Assembly (NCBI RefSeq): GCF_001457025.1
Contig: NZ_KQ758601.1
Coordinates: 124,001 to 188,000, forward strand
From: Pseudarthrobacter enclensis
Lineage (GTDB): Bacteria; Actinomycetota; Actinomycetes; Actinomycetales; Micrococcaceae
Reading direction: 5' to 3'
Length of the DNA stretch: 64,000 nt
Shown here: piece by piece, positions 9,287-17,629 of the stretch
Layout of the letters: the number at the start of each line of letters is the position of its first letter
Position numbering within the stretch: the stretch's first letter is position 1
Translations under genes and position numbers: made by a program
Notes under the pieces: generated by a model
The model's database searches: none
What the model saw: the letters and a program-made list of their open reading frames with translations, nothing else
Told to the model about the DNA's origin: nothing

Positions 9287-10132
9287 TTACGCGTGCTGCT
9301 CCGCCGCCGCGATGAGCCGCTGCATCCGGGCCCCGGCGTCGCTGCCCGACGCCGGCGTATAGACCACCAGGTGCAGGTCCGGCCGGTCCGAGGGCGAGAG
9401 CTGATGGTGCTCCAGTTGGAGGACCCCCACAGACGGGTGGTGGAAGAGCCGCTCACGGGATTCGAAGCCCAGGATGTCGTACCGGTCCCAGCCTTCCCGG
9501 AATTCCGGGCTGGCTTCCTTGAGCCGCTCCACCAGGTTCTTGACGTCCACGTCACCCAGCCGCTGCCCCGTTTCGGCGCGGAACTCCGCCAGGAACCTCT
9601 TACTGGTCACGTCCCAGTCGGGCAACAGGTCGCGCACGTAGGGATCGGTGAACACCAGCCACAGCAGGTTCCGGTCCGCGAGGGGAACCGTGGCAATGTT
9701 GGGGAAAAGCGCCGCGTACGCCGTGTTCCAGCCCGCCACGCCCCAGTCCGGGAACAGCGCGAAGGACGGGTTCGGGTCCAAGGCATCAAGCAGCCGCTGA
9801 AGATGGGCAGGCGCGGTGGCAGCCGCCGTCGTGCTTGGTCCGGCGGAGGCATAACCGCCCAGCGACAGAACGTAATCCAGGCCGGTGTCCGAAAGATGCA
9901 GCGCACGGCTGACCGCCTCCAGTACCTGCCGGGACGGGCTGATGTCCCGGCCCTGCTCGAGCCACGTGTACCAAGTGACGCTCACCCCGGACAGGAACGC
10001 CACCTCCTCGCGCCGCAGGCCCCGCTCCCGCTTACGGGCGATCGGCGGCAGCCCATAGTCGGCACGGAGTGCCTGATCCCGGCGGGCACGGAGGAACAGC
10101 CCCAGTTCTTTGCGGCGGCCTGAATTCTGCAC
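9287..10132 (-). CDS. XRE-family transcriptional regulator with MmyB-like ligand domain
   Basis: A 281-residue regulator. The N-terminal helix-turn-helix (residues ~10-75; [21 protein letters not shown]) is followed by the MmyB-like PAS-type domain common in actinobacteria ([18 protein letters not shown] near 145). It begins with GTG 10132 and lies divergent from ilvD with an 85-base gap. The gene probably controls itself or a nearby gene; the ligand is unknown. A TAGTAT -10-like hexamer sits exactly six bases before the GTG, which suggests a leaderless mRNA. Confidence 0.88.
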   Translation of the reverse strand: MQNSGRRKELGLFLRARRDQALRADYGLPPIARKRERGLRREEVAFLSGVSVTWYTWLEQGRDISPSRQVLEAVSRALHLSDTGLDYVLSLGGYASAGPSTTAAATAPAHLQRLLDALDPNPSFALFPDWGVAGWNTAYAALFPNIATVPLADRNLLWLVFTDPYVRDLLPDWDVTSKRFLAEFRAETGQRLGDVDVKNLVERLKEASPEFREGWDRYDILGFESRERLFHHPSVGVLQLEHHQLSPSDRPDLHLVVYTPASGSDAGARMQRLIAAAEQHA

Positions 10133-10138
10133 CCAAAA

Positions 10139-10144
10139 ATACTA
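10139..10144 (-). promoter_or_regulatory. Putative -10 element for a leaderless XRE regulator transcript
   Basis: On the minus strand TAGTAT is followed by six bases and then the GTG start. That spacing would place transcription initiation at the start codon, consistent with the absence of any Shine-Dalgarno sequence. No convincing -35 was found 16-18 bases upstream. Confidence 0.35.
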
Positions 10145-10161
10145 TTACTCTGGTACTCGCA

Positions 10162-10171
10162 CTACTAGTAG
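10162..10171. promoter_or_regulatory. Perfect 10-bp palindrome between the XRE regulator and ilvD
   Basis: CTACTAGTAG is a perfect inverted repeat in the divergent intergenic region and could be an operator for the XRE regulator. This is inferred from position only; a 10-bp palindrome can arise by chance. Confidence 0.25.
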
Positions 10172-10217
10172 CAAGGCCGTCTTCCTCCCGCGGCGGCGCC
10201 AAAGAAGGATGGTATCC

Positions 10218-12077
10218 ATGCCTGCACTACGTTCAAAAACAGTCACCCACGGCCGCAACATGGCCGGCGCCCGCGCACTGCTGCGCGCTTCCGGCGTCGC
10301 CAACTCGGACATCGGCAAGCCGATCATCGCCGTCGCGAACTCCTTCACCGAGTTCGTTCCCGGCCACACCCACCTCGCCCCCGTGGGCCGGATCGTCTCC
10401 GACGCGATCCTCGCTGCAGGCGCCGTTCCGCGCGAATTCAACACCATCGCCGTCGACGACGGAATCGCCATGGGCCACGGCGGCATGCTCTACTCACTGC
10501 CGTCCCGCGACCTGATCGCCGACTCCGTCGAATACATGGTCAACGCCCACTGCGCCGACGCCCTGGTCTGCATCTCCAACTGCGACAAAATCACCCCAGG
10601 CATGCTCATGGCCGCGCTGCGCCTGAACATCCCCGTGGTCTTCGTCTCCGGCGGCCCCATGGAAGCCGGCCGCGTCACTCTCACCGACGGTTCCGTCCGC
10701 TCCCTGGACCTGGTGAACGCGATCGCCGATGCGGTGGATGAATCCATCTCCGATGAGGACATCAACCTCATCGAAGAGAACGCCTGCCCCACCTGCGGTT
10801 CCTGCTCCGGCATGTTCACCGCCAACTCCATGAACTGCCTCACCGAGGCCATCGGCCTCTCCCTGCCGGGCAACGGCTCCGTCCTGGCAACCCACACCGC
10901 GCGCAAGGCGCTGTACGAGAAAGCCGGCGCTACCGTCGTCGAGCTCGTCAAGCGCTATTACGACGGCGACGACGAGTCCGTCCTGCCCCGCTCCATCGCC
11001 ACGGCGAAGGCGTTCGACAACGCCATGGCGCTGGACATCTCCATGGGCGGCTCCACGAACACCATCCTGCACCTGCTGGCCGCTGCCCAGGAAGCAGGCG
11101 TGGACTACGGCCTAGCCGAGATGGACGCCAAGTCCCGCCAGGTGCCCTGCTTGGCCAAGGTGGCCCCGAACGTGGCCAAGGACAAGACCTACTACATGGA
11201 GGACGTGCACCGCGCCGGCGGGATCCCCGCCCTGCTCGGCGAGCTGAACCGCGGCGGCCTCCTGCACAAGGACGTCCACTCCGTGCACTCCAACGACCTG
11301 GACGGCTGGCTGGACGACTGGGACATCCGCGGTGGAAAGGCCACCGACGAGGCCAAGGCCCTGTGGCACGCGGCCCCAGGCGGGGTGCGTTCCTCCACCG
11401 CGTTCTCGCAGTCGAACGAATGGACTTCCCTGGACACCGACGCCGAAGGCGGCTGCATCCGCTCCGTGGAGCACGCCTACTCCAAGGACGGCGGCCTGGC
11501 CGTGCTCCGCGGCAACGTAGCCGTTGACGGTGCCGTGGTGAAGACCGCTGGCGTGGACGAGTCCATCTGGGCGTTCTCCGGACCGGCCGTGGTGTGCGAG
11601 TCCCAGGACGAGGCAGTGGAGAAGATCCTGAACAAGTCCATCAAGGAAGGCGACGTGGTGGTCATCCGCTACGAGGGCCCCAAGGGTGGCCCGGGTATGC
11701 AGGAAATGCTGTACCCGACGTCATTCCTCAAGGGCCGCGGCCTGGGCAAGAAGTGCGCGCTCATCACGGACGGCCGCTTCTCCGGAGGCACCTCCGGCCT
11801 GTCAATCGGGCACATCTCCCCCGAGGCTGCCTCCGGCGGTGCCATCGCCCTGGTGGAGGACGGCGACATCATCAGCATCAACATCAGCGAGCGCTCCCTG
11901 CAGCTGGAGGTCTCCGATGAGCTCCTGGCCGAACGCCGCGAGAAGCTGCTGATCAACGGCGGCTACAAGCCCAAGGACCGGGAACGGCAGGTGTCCGCCG
12001 CGCTGCGCGCCTACGCCGCGATGGCCACCTCCGCGGACAAGGGCGCCGTCCGCGACATTTCCTTCCTGGAGAACTAA
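10218..12077 (+). CDS. ilvD: Dihydroxy-acid dehydratase
   Basis: The Fe-S enzyme dehydrates 2,3-dihydroxy-isovalerate and 2,3-dihydroxy-methylvalerate to the 2-keto acids in valine, isoleucine and leucine synthesis. The 619-residue product has the family hallmarks: [15 protein letters not shown] at the N-terminus, [13 protein letters not shown], cluster Cys residues in [12 protein letters not shown] and [17 protein letters not shown], and the C-terminal [13 protein letters not shown] motif. Start ATG 10218 is preferred because AGAAGGA lies about eight bases upstream; ATG 10209 would overlap that site. Length matches the family (about 610-620). It stands alone here, without other ilv genes, and ends in a strong terminator. 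Confidence 0.97.
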   Translation: MPALRSKTVTHGRNMAGARALLRASGVANSDIGKPIIAVANSFTEFVPGHTHLAPVGRIVSDAILAAGAVPREFNTIAVDDGIAMGHGGMLYSLPSRDLIADSVEYMVNAHCADALVCISNCDKITPGMLMAALRLNIPVVFVSGGPMEAGRVTLTDGSVRSLDLVNAIADAVDESISDEDINLIEENACPTCGSCSGMFTANSMNCLTEAIGLSLPGNGSVLATHTARKALYEKAGATVVELVKRYYDGDDESVLPRSIATAKAFDNAMALDISMGGSTNTILHLLAAAQEAGVDYGLAEMDAKSRQVPCLAKVAPNVAKDKTYYMEDVHRAGGIPALLGELNRGGLLHKDVHSVHSNDLDGWLDDWDIRGGKATDEAKALWHAAPGGVRSSTAFSQSNEWTSLDTDAEGGCIRSVEHAYSKDGGLAVLRGNVAVDGAVVKTAGVDESIWAFSGPAVVCESQDEAVEKILNKSIKEGDVVVIRYEGPKGGPGMQEMLYPTSFLKGRGLGKKCALITDGRFSGGTSGLSIGHISPEAASGGAIALVEDGDIISINISERSLQLEVSDELLAERREKLLINGGYKPKDRERQVSAALRAYAAMATSADKGAVRDISFLEN

Positions 12078-12088
12078 ACCGCCGCAGG

Positions 12089-12134
12089 GGACCCCGGCCC
12101 GGACTCGCGTCCGGACCGGGGTCCTTTGTTGTTT
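12089..12134 (+). terminator. Rho-independent terminator of ilvD
   Basis: A 14-bp stem with one mismatch (GGACCCCGG... pairing with ...CCGGGGTCC) around a six-base loop begins 11 bases after the ilvD stop and is followed by TTTGTTGTTT. Confidence 0.8.
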
Positions 12135-12182
12135 CCGCAGGTCACGACCTTTGCTGCCGCGGGGACCTGCCAGAATGGCCGG

Positions 12183-12518
12183 ATGATCACCGAGCATGCG
12201 CTGCTTCCCGTCCGGCAGGGCCTGGAACAGGACTTTGAAGCCGCCTTCGGGCAGGCCCGCCACATCATCGCTGCCATGCCCGGCTTCATCTCTCTTTCCC
12301 TTTCCCGGTCCATCGAGTCCCCCGGCACCTATCTGCTGCTGGTGGAATGGGAAACCCTCGAGGACCACACCGAAGGGTTCCGCGGCTCCGCCGAGTACCA
12401 GCAGTGGCGTGCCCTGCTGCACCGGTTCTACGAGCCGTTTCCGGTGGTGGAGCACTACGACCTGGTGACATCGGCGCGGCCCGCCGGATCTACAGCCGCT
12501 GCGCCGGGCGCGGACTGA
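12183..12518 (+). CDS. Antibiotic biosynthesis monooxygenase (ABM) domain protein
   Basis: A 111-residue single-domain protein of the dimeric alpha-beta barrel class. It shows the ABM pattern: a first strand (MITEHALLPVRQG), a helix with the typical Phe-Glu-Ala-Ala spacing, GFISLSLSRS, then YLLLVEWETLEDHTEGFRGS and a C-terminal HYD strand. Such proteins are cofactor-independent oxygenases or small-molecule binding proteins. Start ATG 12183 is where homology-like sequence begins. It may lie on its own transcript after the ilvD terminator. The C-terminal PAGSTAAAPG tail is disordered. Confidence 0.75.
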   Translation: MITEHALLPVRQGLEQDFEAAFGQARHIIAAMPGFISLSLSRSIESPGTYLLLVEWETLEDHTEGFRGSAEYQQWRALLHRFYEPFPVVEHYDLVTSARPAGSTAAAPGAD

Positions 12519-12541
12519 CGGAAGCCGGAGTGCGACAAGAG

Positions 12542-12588
12542 GAAGGCCCCCACGCGAGTCGAAGCTCGAGCGCGGGGGCCTTCTTGTT
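12542..12588 (+). terminator. Terminator hairpin after the ABM-domain gene
   Basis: AAGGCCCCC pairs with GGGGGCCTT in a stem of about 14 bp containing the inner CGC and GAG/CTC pairs, followed by TTCTTGTT. Confidence 0.75.
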
Positions 12589-12713
12589 GCCTCCGCATTG
12601 GGGGAAATTGGAAGCAGTTAACAATCTACCGGCCGGTAACCTGCCAAACGGTCAATTGACGCAAGCTTCCAAAAATCTTGACTCAAAGTTGAGGCCGGGA
12701 CGGAGGTCAGCCC

Positions 12714-12896
12714 TCAGTCGGTTTCGGGATTTCCCGTGGCGTCCGGGTCCTCCTCGGGTTCGAACGTGTTGGGTTCGGCGTCCGCGCCGAGCCCTACGCC
12801 GTCGCTGCTGCCGGGGACACCGCCGTCGTCCTTGCCCTGGGCCTTGGCGTCCCGGGACTCGTCGTCGGGCAGTGCATCGGGTGAGTTGATGGTCAT
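12714..12896 (-). CDS. Small acidic, disordered protein
   Basis: A 60-residue protein rich in Asp, Glu, Pro and Gly, without hydrophobic core, therefore probably intrinsically disordered. ATG 12896 is preceded by an excellent GGAGGAGG site, which makes expression likely despite the short length. Similar small acidic proteins occur at 42538 and 59518 in this window. Function unknown. Confidence 0.6.
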   Translation of the reverse strand: MTINSPDALPDDESRDAKAQGKDDGGVPGSSDGVGLGADAEPNTFEPEEDPDATGNPETD

Positions 12897-13105
12897 GACT
12901 CCTCCTCCATTGGCCGGGCCTCCACGCTAACAGCCCCCAGCGCGAAAGGCTCCGGCAGGACCGGAACTTTTTTGGGACACGACGGCGATGGGCAGCTTGC
13001 GTGCCGGGGTTTCCGTTCCGCTGTAGGTGGCCGGGAAACCTGCGCCGCTGCCGTCCAAGAGTGAAGAAAACCCACAAAGTCCTTGACCTTCCGCGTCTAT
13101 GACTG

Positions 13106-13119
13106 TTACAACGTTGTAA
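13106..13119. promoter_or_regulatory. Perfect palindrome, LacI-family-type operator before the acetylesterase
   Basis: TTACAACGTTGTAA is a perfect 14-bp palindrome with the central CG typical of LacI/GalR operators, 64 bases before the start of the rhamnogalacturonan acetylesterase. A further half-site, GTTACAAC, follows about 25 bases downstream. No lacI-type gene lies in the window, so the cognate regulator is elsewhere. Confidence 0.55.
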
Positions 13120-13182
13120 AGCCTGCGAGTGAATCGTTACAACAACGCTATCCAGGCTCCGTCCTCATCAAAGGAGATGACC

Positions 13183-14367
13183 ATGCCCCAAACCCCTGCC
13201 GTCCACCCCGGGATGAACTGGCGGAAGCCCGTGGCATCGTGCCTTGCCGCCGCCGCCCTCGCGGCCGGGGCCGGACTGGTGCTCACCGCCCCCGCCGCCC
13301 AGGCCGAACCCAGCAATTACCGTTTCGACTTCGGCGACGGGCCGGTGGAAAAGGGCTACACCGGTGTCAGCGCGACGGACGCCTACACCCCGGAACGGCG
13401 CTACGGCTTCAACACTCCCGGGCAGATGGCCAACGTGCCCGCCAAGGGGGCCGGGGTGGGGAGTGACGCAGTGCGCTTCCTCGAATTCGGCACCAAAAGC
13501 ACCAACACCTTCAACGTGGACCTGAAGGAAGGCCTGTACCGGGTATCCGTCACCTTGGGCGACACCTCGCGCGCCAGCATCGCCGCGGAGGGCGTCTTCC
13601 AGGAGATGAACCTGACCGGCAACGGCGCCAAGGCGTCCTTCGAAATCCCCGTCACCGACGGCCAACTGAACCTCCTGGTCACCGAGGGCAAGGTGGGCAC
13701 GGCGTTTACCCTCAGTGCACTGGAGATTGAGAAGGTCTCACGCCATCCGGAGATGGACCCCACCATCTGGGTGGGCGGCGACTCCACCGTGGCCAGCTAC
13801 TATCCGCTGGAGTCCAGCATCCAAGGCGGCTGGGGCCAGATGCTGCCGCAGTTCGTGGACCCTGCACAGTTCGATGTCCGCAACATGGCCACCGGCGGGC
13901 AGATTGCCCGCGGTTTCCGGAACGACGGCCAGCTCGAAGCCATCCTGCGCTACATCAAGCCGGGGGATCTTTTCCTGCTGGAGATGGGCATCAATGACAC
14001 CGCCGCCAAGAACGCCACCACCGAGGCGGAGTTCAAGGAGATCATGCGGGACATGGTCCGGCAGGTGGCTGCCACCGGCGCCACTCCCGTCCTGGTGACG
14101 CCGCAGGGCCGGGCCACCGACTTCGTCGATGGGGTCCACTCGTCGGTGGACCGCTGGTACCGGCACTCCACCGTTGCCCTGGCAGCGGAGGAGGGCATCC
14201 CGCTGGTGGACCTGAACGTCCTGTCCTCGGCCTACTTCACGGAGATTGGCCCGGAGGCAACGCTGGCCCTGTTCATGGCCGGTGACACCCTGCATCCCAA
14301 CCGGGCAGGCGCCACCGAGCTGGCCCGCCTGGTCAGCGAAGACCTGGCGCGGCAGGGCCTCCAGTAG
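13183..14367 (+). CDS. Secreted rhamnogalacturonan acetylesterase (GDSL/SGNH hydrolase)
   Basis: Removes acetyl groups from rhamnogalacturonan I, exposing the backbone to lyases. The 394-residue product has a signal peptide (basic MNWRKP then a hydrophobic run ending APAAQA, about residue 40), an N-terminal beta-sandwich domain (~45-180) and an SGNH hydrolase domain. Block I GGDSTVASY (Ser ~200), the oxyanion Gly in NMATGGQ, block III MGINDTA and the catalytic DTLHPN near 367 are all present, as in CE12 enzymes. Start ATG 13183 has AAGGAG seven bases upstream. The gene is monocistronic and has a palindromic operator. It pairs functionally with the lyases at 42839 and 47719. Confidence 0.88.
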   Translation: MPQTPAVHPGMNWRKPVASCLAAAALAAGAGLVLTAPAAQAEPSNYRFDFGDGPVEKGYTGVSATDAYTPERRYGFNTPGQMANVPAKGAGVGSDAVRFLEFGTKSTNTFNVDLKEGLYRVSVTLGDTSRASIAAEGVFQEMNLTGNGAKASFEIPVTDGQLNLLVTEGKVGTAFTLSALEIEKVSRHPEMDPTIWVGGDSTVASYYPLESSIQGGWGQMLPQFVDPAQFDVRNMATGGQIARGFRNDGQLEAILRYIKPGDLFLLEMGINDTAAKNATTEAEFKEIMRDMVRQVAATGATPVLVTPQGRATDFVDGVHSSVDRWYRHSTVALAAEEGIPLVDLNVLSSAYFTEIGPEATLALFMAGDTLHPNRAGATELARLVSEDLARQGLQ

Positions 14368-14446
14368 GCCGCAGCCTCCGAATCAAGCGGACGACGGCGG
14401 CGCGCGGCACCGGGAAGATGTTCCGGAAAGCCGCAACCCGCCGTCG

Positions 14447-14884
14447 TCAGTCCTTTTTCAGCTCCTCGGCGAGCATGACGATGATGCCGCTGGGCCCACG
14501 CACGTACGAGAGCTTGTAGATGTCCTTGTAGGTGGCCACGCCGCGCAGGGGGTGGCAGCCGTGCTTCGCGGCGACCGCCAGGGCTTTGTCGATGTTGTCC
14601 ACGGAAAAGGCGACGCGGTGCATGCCGATTTCGTTGGGCAGCGTGGGTTCCGTCTCGATCGCATCTGGATGGATGTATTCGAAGAGTTCCAGCCGGCCGC
14701 GGCCGTCCGGTGTCTGGAGCATCGCGATTTTGGCGTGGTTCCCGTCGAGGCCCACGGCGGTGTCGGTCCATTCACCGCTGACCGTATCCCGCCCCAGCAC
14801 CGTCAGGCCAAGATCGGTGAAGAAGGCGATGGCTTCTTCCAGGTCGCGGACGGCGATCCCCACGTTCTCGAGTTTGATGGTCAT
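14447..14884 (-). CDS. VOC-superfamily protein, methylmalonyl-CoA epimerase/glyoxalase-like
   Basis: A 145-residue vicinal-oxygen-chelate protein with two beta-alpha-beta-beta-beta modules. N-terminal LENVGIAVRDLEEAIAFF resembles methylmalonyl-CoA epimerases and the second module starts IGMHRVAFSVDNIDKAL. Glu in RLELFEY and the C-terminal PSGIIVMLAEEL are typical metal-site positions. No mutase or carboxylase gene is adjacent, so the substrate is uncertain; a resistance or glyoxalase-type role is possible. Confidence 0.75.
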   Translation of the reverse strand: MTIKLENVGIAVRDLEEAIAFFTDLGLTVLGRDTVSGEWTDTAVGLDGNHAKIAMLQTPDGRGRLELFEYIHPDAIETEPTLPNEIGMHRVAFSVDNIDKALAVAAKHGCHPLRGVATYKDIYKLSYVRGPSGIIVMLAEELKKD

Positions 14885-14934
14885 GGATGCACGCTAGCGA
14901 GGCTGGCGGAGGCGGTCCAGCGCCTGCAGGCCCG

Positions 14935-15396
14935 TCAGGTCCAGTCCGAGGAGAAATCGAGCGGCGGCCACCAGCGCGTCCGTGAATGCACGCGGAACCT
15001 GCGGCCGCTGACTTCCGTGGGCGTGATGCGGATCAGGTGGTCCTTGGGGCCCGGCAGCCAAGGTTCCCGGTCAGGGTCGGCGAGGTCGATGGGCGCCTCA
15101 CCGTCCGGGACCTGCCCGGGAATCCCTTTGACCACCACGCTCCACACCTCGGTGCTGTACGCGCTGAGCCCGTCCGTTTCAAAGGCCACGGGCGTACTGG
15201 TGAGGAGGGCGTTGAGCTTCGCGCCGGGGGCGGTGCGGAACAGGATGGTGCGGTCAACGGGCACAAAGTTGACCGGGAAGATCTCCGGGACTGCCCGGTT
15301 GATGACCGCCAGCCTGCCGATGTACGCGGACTCGAGGTACCTCCAGCACTCTTCCTCGGAGAGGGTCTCGGCTTGCGGCTGCTGTAGGTTGGCCAT
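14935..15396 (-). CDS. Pyridoxamine 5'-phosphate oxidase-like FMN-binding protein
   Basis: A 153-residue split-barrel flavoprotein. LSEEECWRYLESAYIGRLAVI, PEIFPVNFV, ILFRTAPGAKLNALL and STEVWSVVVKG match the pyridoxamine-phosphate-oxidase-like family that binds FMN or F420 in actinobacteria. Start ATG 15396 was chosen since the family N-terminus begins there; the frame runs further upstream but that part is not conserved. The downstream end has no partner. A redox or heme-related role is possible but not shown. Confidence 0.75.
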   Translation of the reverse strand: MANLQQPQAETLSEEECWRYLESAYIGRLAVINRAVPEIFPVNFVPVDRTILFRTAPGAKLNALLTSTPVAFETDGLSAYSTEVWSVVVKGIPGQVPDGEAPIDLADPDREPWLPGPKDHLIRITPTEVSGRRFRVHSRTRWWPPLDFSSDWT

Positions 15397-15473
15397 GGCC
15401 GTGATTCTAGGCCGGGGAACGGCCGCACAACAGGGCCCGGTTGCCCTCAAACAGCAGAGGATCCGGGGGCGAA

Positions 15474-16160
15474 TCAGGCCGTACCGCCCGGCGGGCGGAT
15501 GATCCGCCGCTGGGTGGCGACGGCGATGGCCGCGGTGCGGTTGTCCACGCCGAGCTTGCCGTAGATATGGACCAGGTGGGTCTTCACGGTGGCCTCGGAG
15601 ATGAAGACCTGCTTCGCGATCGCCCGATTGGACAGCCCGGTGGCCAGCAGTTCCAGCAGCTGCACCTCCCGCGGCGTCAGCGACGTGCCGGGGTTGCTGA
15701 TCCTGTCCATCAGCAGCGCCGCCGCCCGCGGTGCCAGGGCCGTGCCGCCCGCCGCCGCCTGCAGGACGGCCTGCCGCAGCTGCTCGGGCGGGGCGTCCTT
15801 GAGCATGTAGCCGCTGGCCCCAGCCTCCACGGCGGCCAGGATGTCCGCGTCCGTGTCATAGGTGGTGAGGATCAGGACCGGCGGAGGAAACGGCAGTTTG
15901 CGGATCTCGGCGGTGGCGGCCACCCCGTCCATGCCGCCGCCCATCTGCAGATCCATCAGGACCACCGCGGGAGGCTCTCCCAGCGCCGTCAGCCGCGCCA
16001 GTTCCTGCAGCGCGGCCCGGCCGTCCCGGGCTTCCGCTGCAATGGATATGCCCTCAAACCCGGCCAGCATGGCCCGCAGTCCCGCCCTGACCACCGGGTG
16101 GTCGTCCACCAGCAGCACGCGCACGCCGGATGCGGCCCCGGGTCCCGCTCCCCCGGTCAC
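15474..16160 (-). CDS. NarL/LuxR-family response regulator
   Basis: A 228-residue response regulator: receiver domain (residues ~13-135; acidic pair at 19-20, phosphorylation site Asp 70 in VVLMDLQM) and a C-terminal LuxR-type helix-turn-helix (LTPREVQLLELLATGLSNRAIA, SEATVKTHLVHIYGKL). The GTG start overlaps the histidine kinase stop (GTGA), so the pair is co-translated. It likely controls the divergent ABC exporter starting at 17630, a common arrangement. Confidence 0.93.
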   Translation of the reverse strand: MTGGAGPGAASGVRVLLVDDHPVVRAGLRAMLAGFEGISIAAEARDGRAALQELARLTALGEPPAVVLMDLQMGGGMDGVAATAEIRKLPFPPPVLILTTYDTDADILAAVEAGASGYMLKDAPPEQLRQAVLQAAAGGTALAPRAAALLMDRISNPGTSLTPREVQLLELLATGLSNRAIAKQVFISEATVKTHLVHIYGKLGVDNRTAAIAVATQRRIIRPPGGTA

Positions 16161-17464
16161 TGCCCCTCCACCGGCAGCCGGATGGCCACCACGGTGCCCT
16201 CGCCCGGAGCCGATTCCAGCTCGAGCGAGCCGTTCAGCGCGGCCACGCGCTCCCGCAGCGAGCGCAGCCCGAACCCGCTGCCGTCAGGCGGTGCGGCGGC
16301 CACCGCAGCCTTCGTGGCAAAGCCGGTGCCGTCGTCGTAAATATCCATGGTCACCTCGCTGCCCAGGAACGCGAGGGTGACGACGGCGGTGCCGGCGTCC
16401 GCATGTTTCCGGACGTTGGCGAGGCTCGCCTGGGCGGCGCGCAGCAGGGTGACGCGGACGGGCTGCGGCAGGTCAGCGGGGTCGCCGTCCACCTCCAGCC
16501 GGCAGCGCAGTGGCAACCCGGCCGCCGCAGCCTGCGTCTCGGTGGCCGCGCAGAGCCGGCGCAACGCGTCCACCAGGGAGCGCCCTTCCAGTTGCGGGGA
16601 GGTCAGGCCGCGGACGAAACTCCGGGCCTCCAACAGGTTGTCCGCCGCAGCCTGCTGCATCAGGTCCAGCTGCGAGGCGGCCGCCGCGGCATCACCCCCT
16701 GACAGCGACTGTTCGGCCGCCCGGCCCAGCAGCACGATGCTGGACAGCCCCTGGGCCAGGGTGTCGTGGATTTCCCGGGCCAGCCGTTCCCGCTCGGCCA
16801 GCATTCCGGCCTCATGCTGTGACCTGGCCAGTTCCTGGCGGGTGCGGCGGAGCTCATCAGCCGCGAGCCGCTGGTTCCGGGCCTCGCGGTAGAGGGCAGC
16901 GTAGGCCAGGCCGGTGATCACGGAAAACATGGCCCCCAGCACCGGCCCCACCACGGCGGCCACGTGCGGCGCGGGCGCGCCGCTGGCGGCCCACTGCGAC
17001 AGGATCACCGCCGCGGTCATCAGCGCGATGGCGCCCAGCGCGGCACGGCGGGGCAGCAGGTGCAGGTGCAGGAAGAACAGGGGGAAGGCCAGCCAGGCGA
17101 AGTCGGCGCTGCCCGCCAGGAGGACGGCCCAGAGAGCGGTCACGAGACCCAGCCACAGGAGGGCGTAGCGGCGTGGGTTGAAGCCGGTCCGGCCCTCCGC
17201 ATGCCGCTTTTCCAGGACGGTCCCGGCCAGGTAGACGCCGGCGAGGACGACGGCGGCGCCGGCCCACGCCCAGCGCAGCGCACCGCCGGCCATCAGCATC
17301 CGGACCAGCGCCACCGCCAGGAGGACGGCGAAGCCGGTGTGCAGGGTGACCCGCAGGACGCGGAGGATGGCCGCTGACGACGCGTTCTCCACCGCGTCCA
17401 GGGGCCCCCGCTCCGGTACGCCGCCGGCCTTGTCCGGTGCAGGGGGCAGGGGCGTGGCAGGCAT
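16157..17464 (-). CDS. Sensor histidine kinase (HisKA_3/NarX type)
   Basis: A 435-residue membrane kinase with about six predicted helices between residues 38 and 195, then a dimerisation domain with the phospho-accepting His 233 in RLAREIHDTLAQGL and a HATPase domain at the end (NVRKHADAGTAVVTL, DIYDDGTGF, GFGLRSLRERV). It phosphorylates the response regulator encoded immediately downstream. There is no large extracellular loop, so the signal is probably sensed within the membrane, as in kinases that detect antimicrobial compounds or envelope stress. Confidence 0.92.
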   Translation of the reverse strand: MPATPLPPAPDKAGGVPERGPLDAVENASSAAILRVLRVTLHTGFAVLLAVALVRMLMAGGALRWAWAGAAVVLAGVYLAGTVLEKRHAEGRTGFNPRRYALLWLGLVTALWAVLLAGSADFAWLAFPLFFLHLHLLPRRAALGAIALMTAAVILSQWAASGAPAPHVAAVVGPVLGAMFSVITGLAYAALYREARNQRLAADELRRTRQELARSQHEAGMLAERERLAREIHDTLAQGLSSIVLLGRAAEQSLSGGDAAAAASQLDLMQQAAADNLLEARSFVRGLTSPQLEGRSLVDALRRLCAATETQAAAAGLPLRCRLEVDGDPADLPQPVRVTLLRAAQASLANVRKHADAGTAVVTLAFLGSEVTMDIYDDGTGFATKAAVAAAPPDGSGFGLRSLRERVAALNGSLELESAPGEGTVVAIRLPVEGQ

Positions 17465-17629
17465 TTCCCCAGCTTATGCCGGGACGGCGGGCGGGCCATC
17501 AACCAAATGGTTGACTCCCGGATCCACCCCTTGTTTCCGGCGGATCAACCATCCCCGCGATGCCTGCGCGTGACGCCGCCGGAAGAGTGGAAGGACAAGA
17601 AATCCACCACTGCTGAGAGAAGAAGAAAC

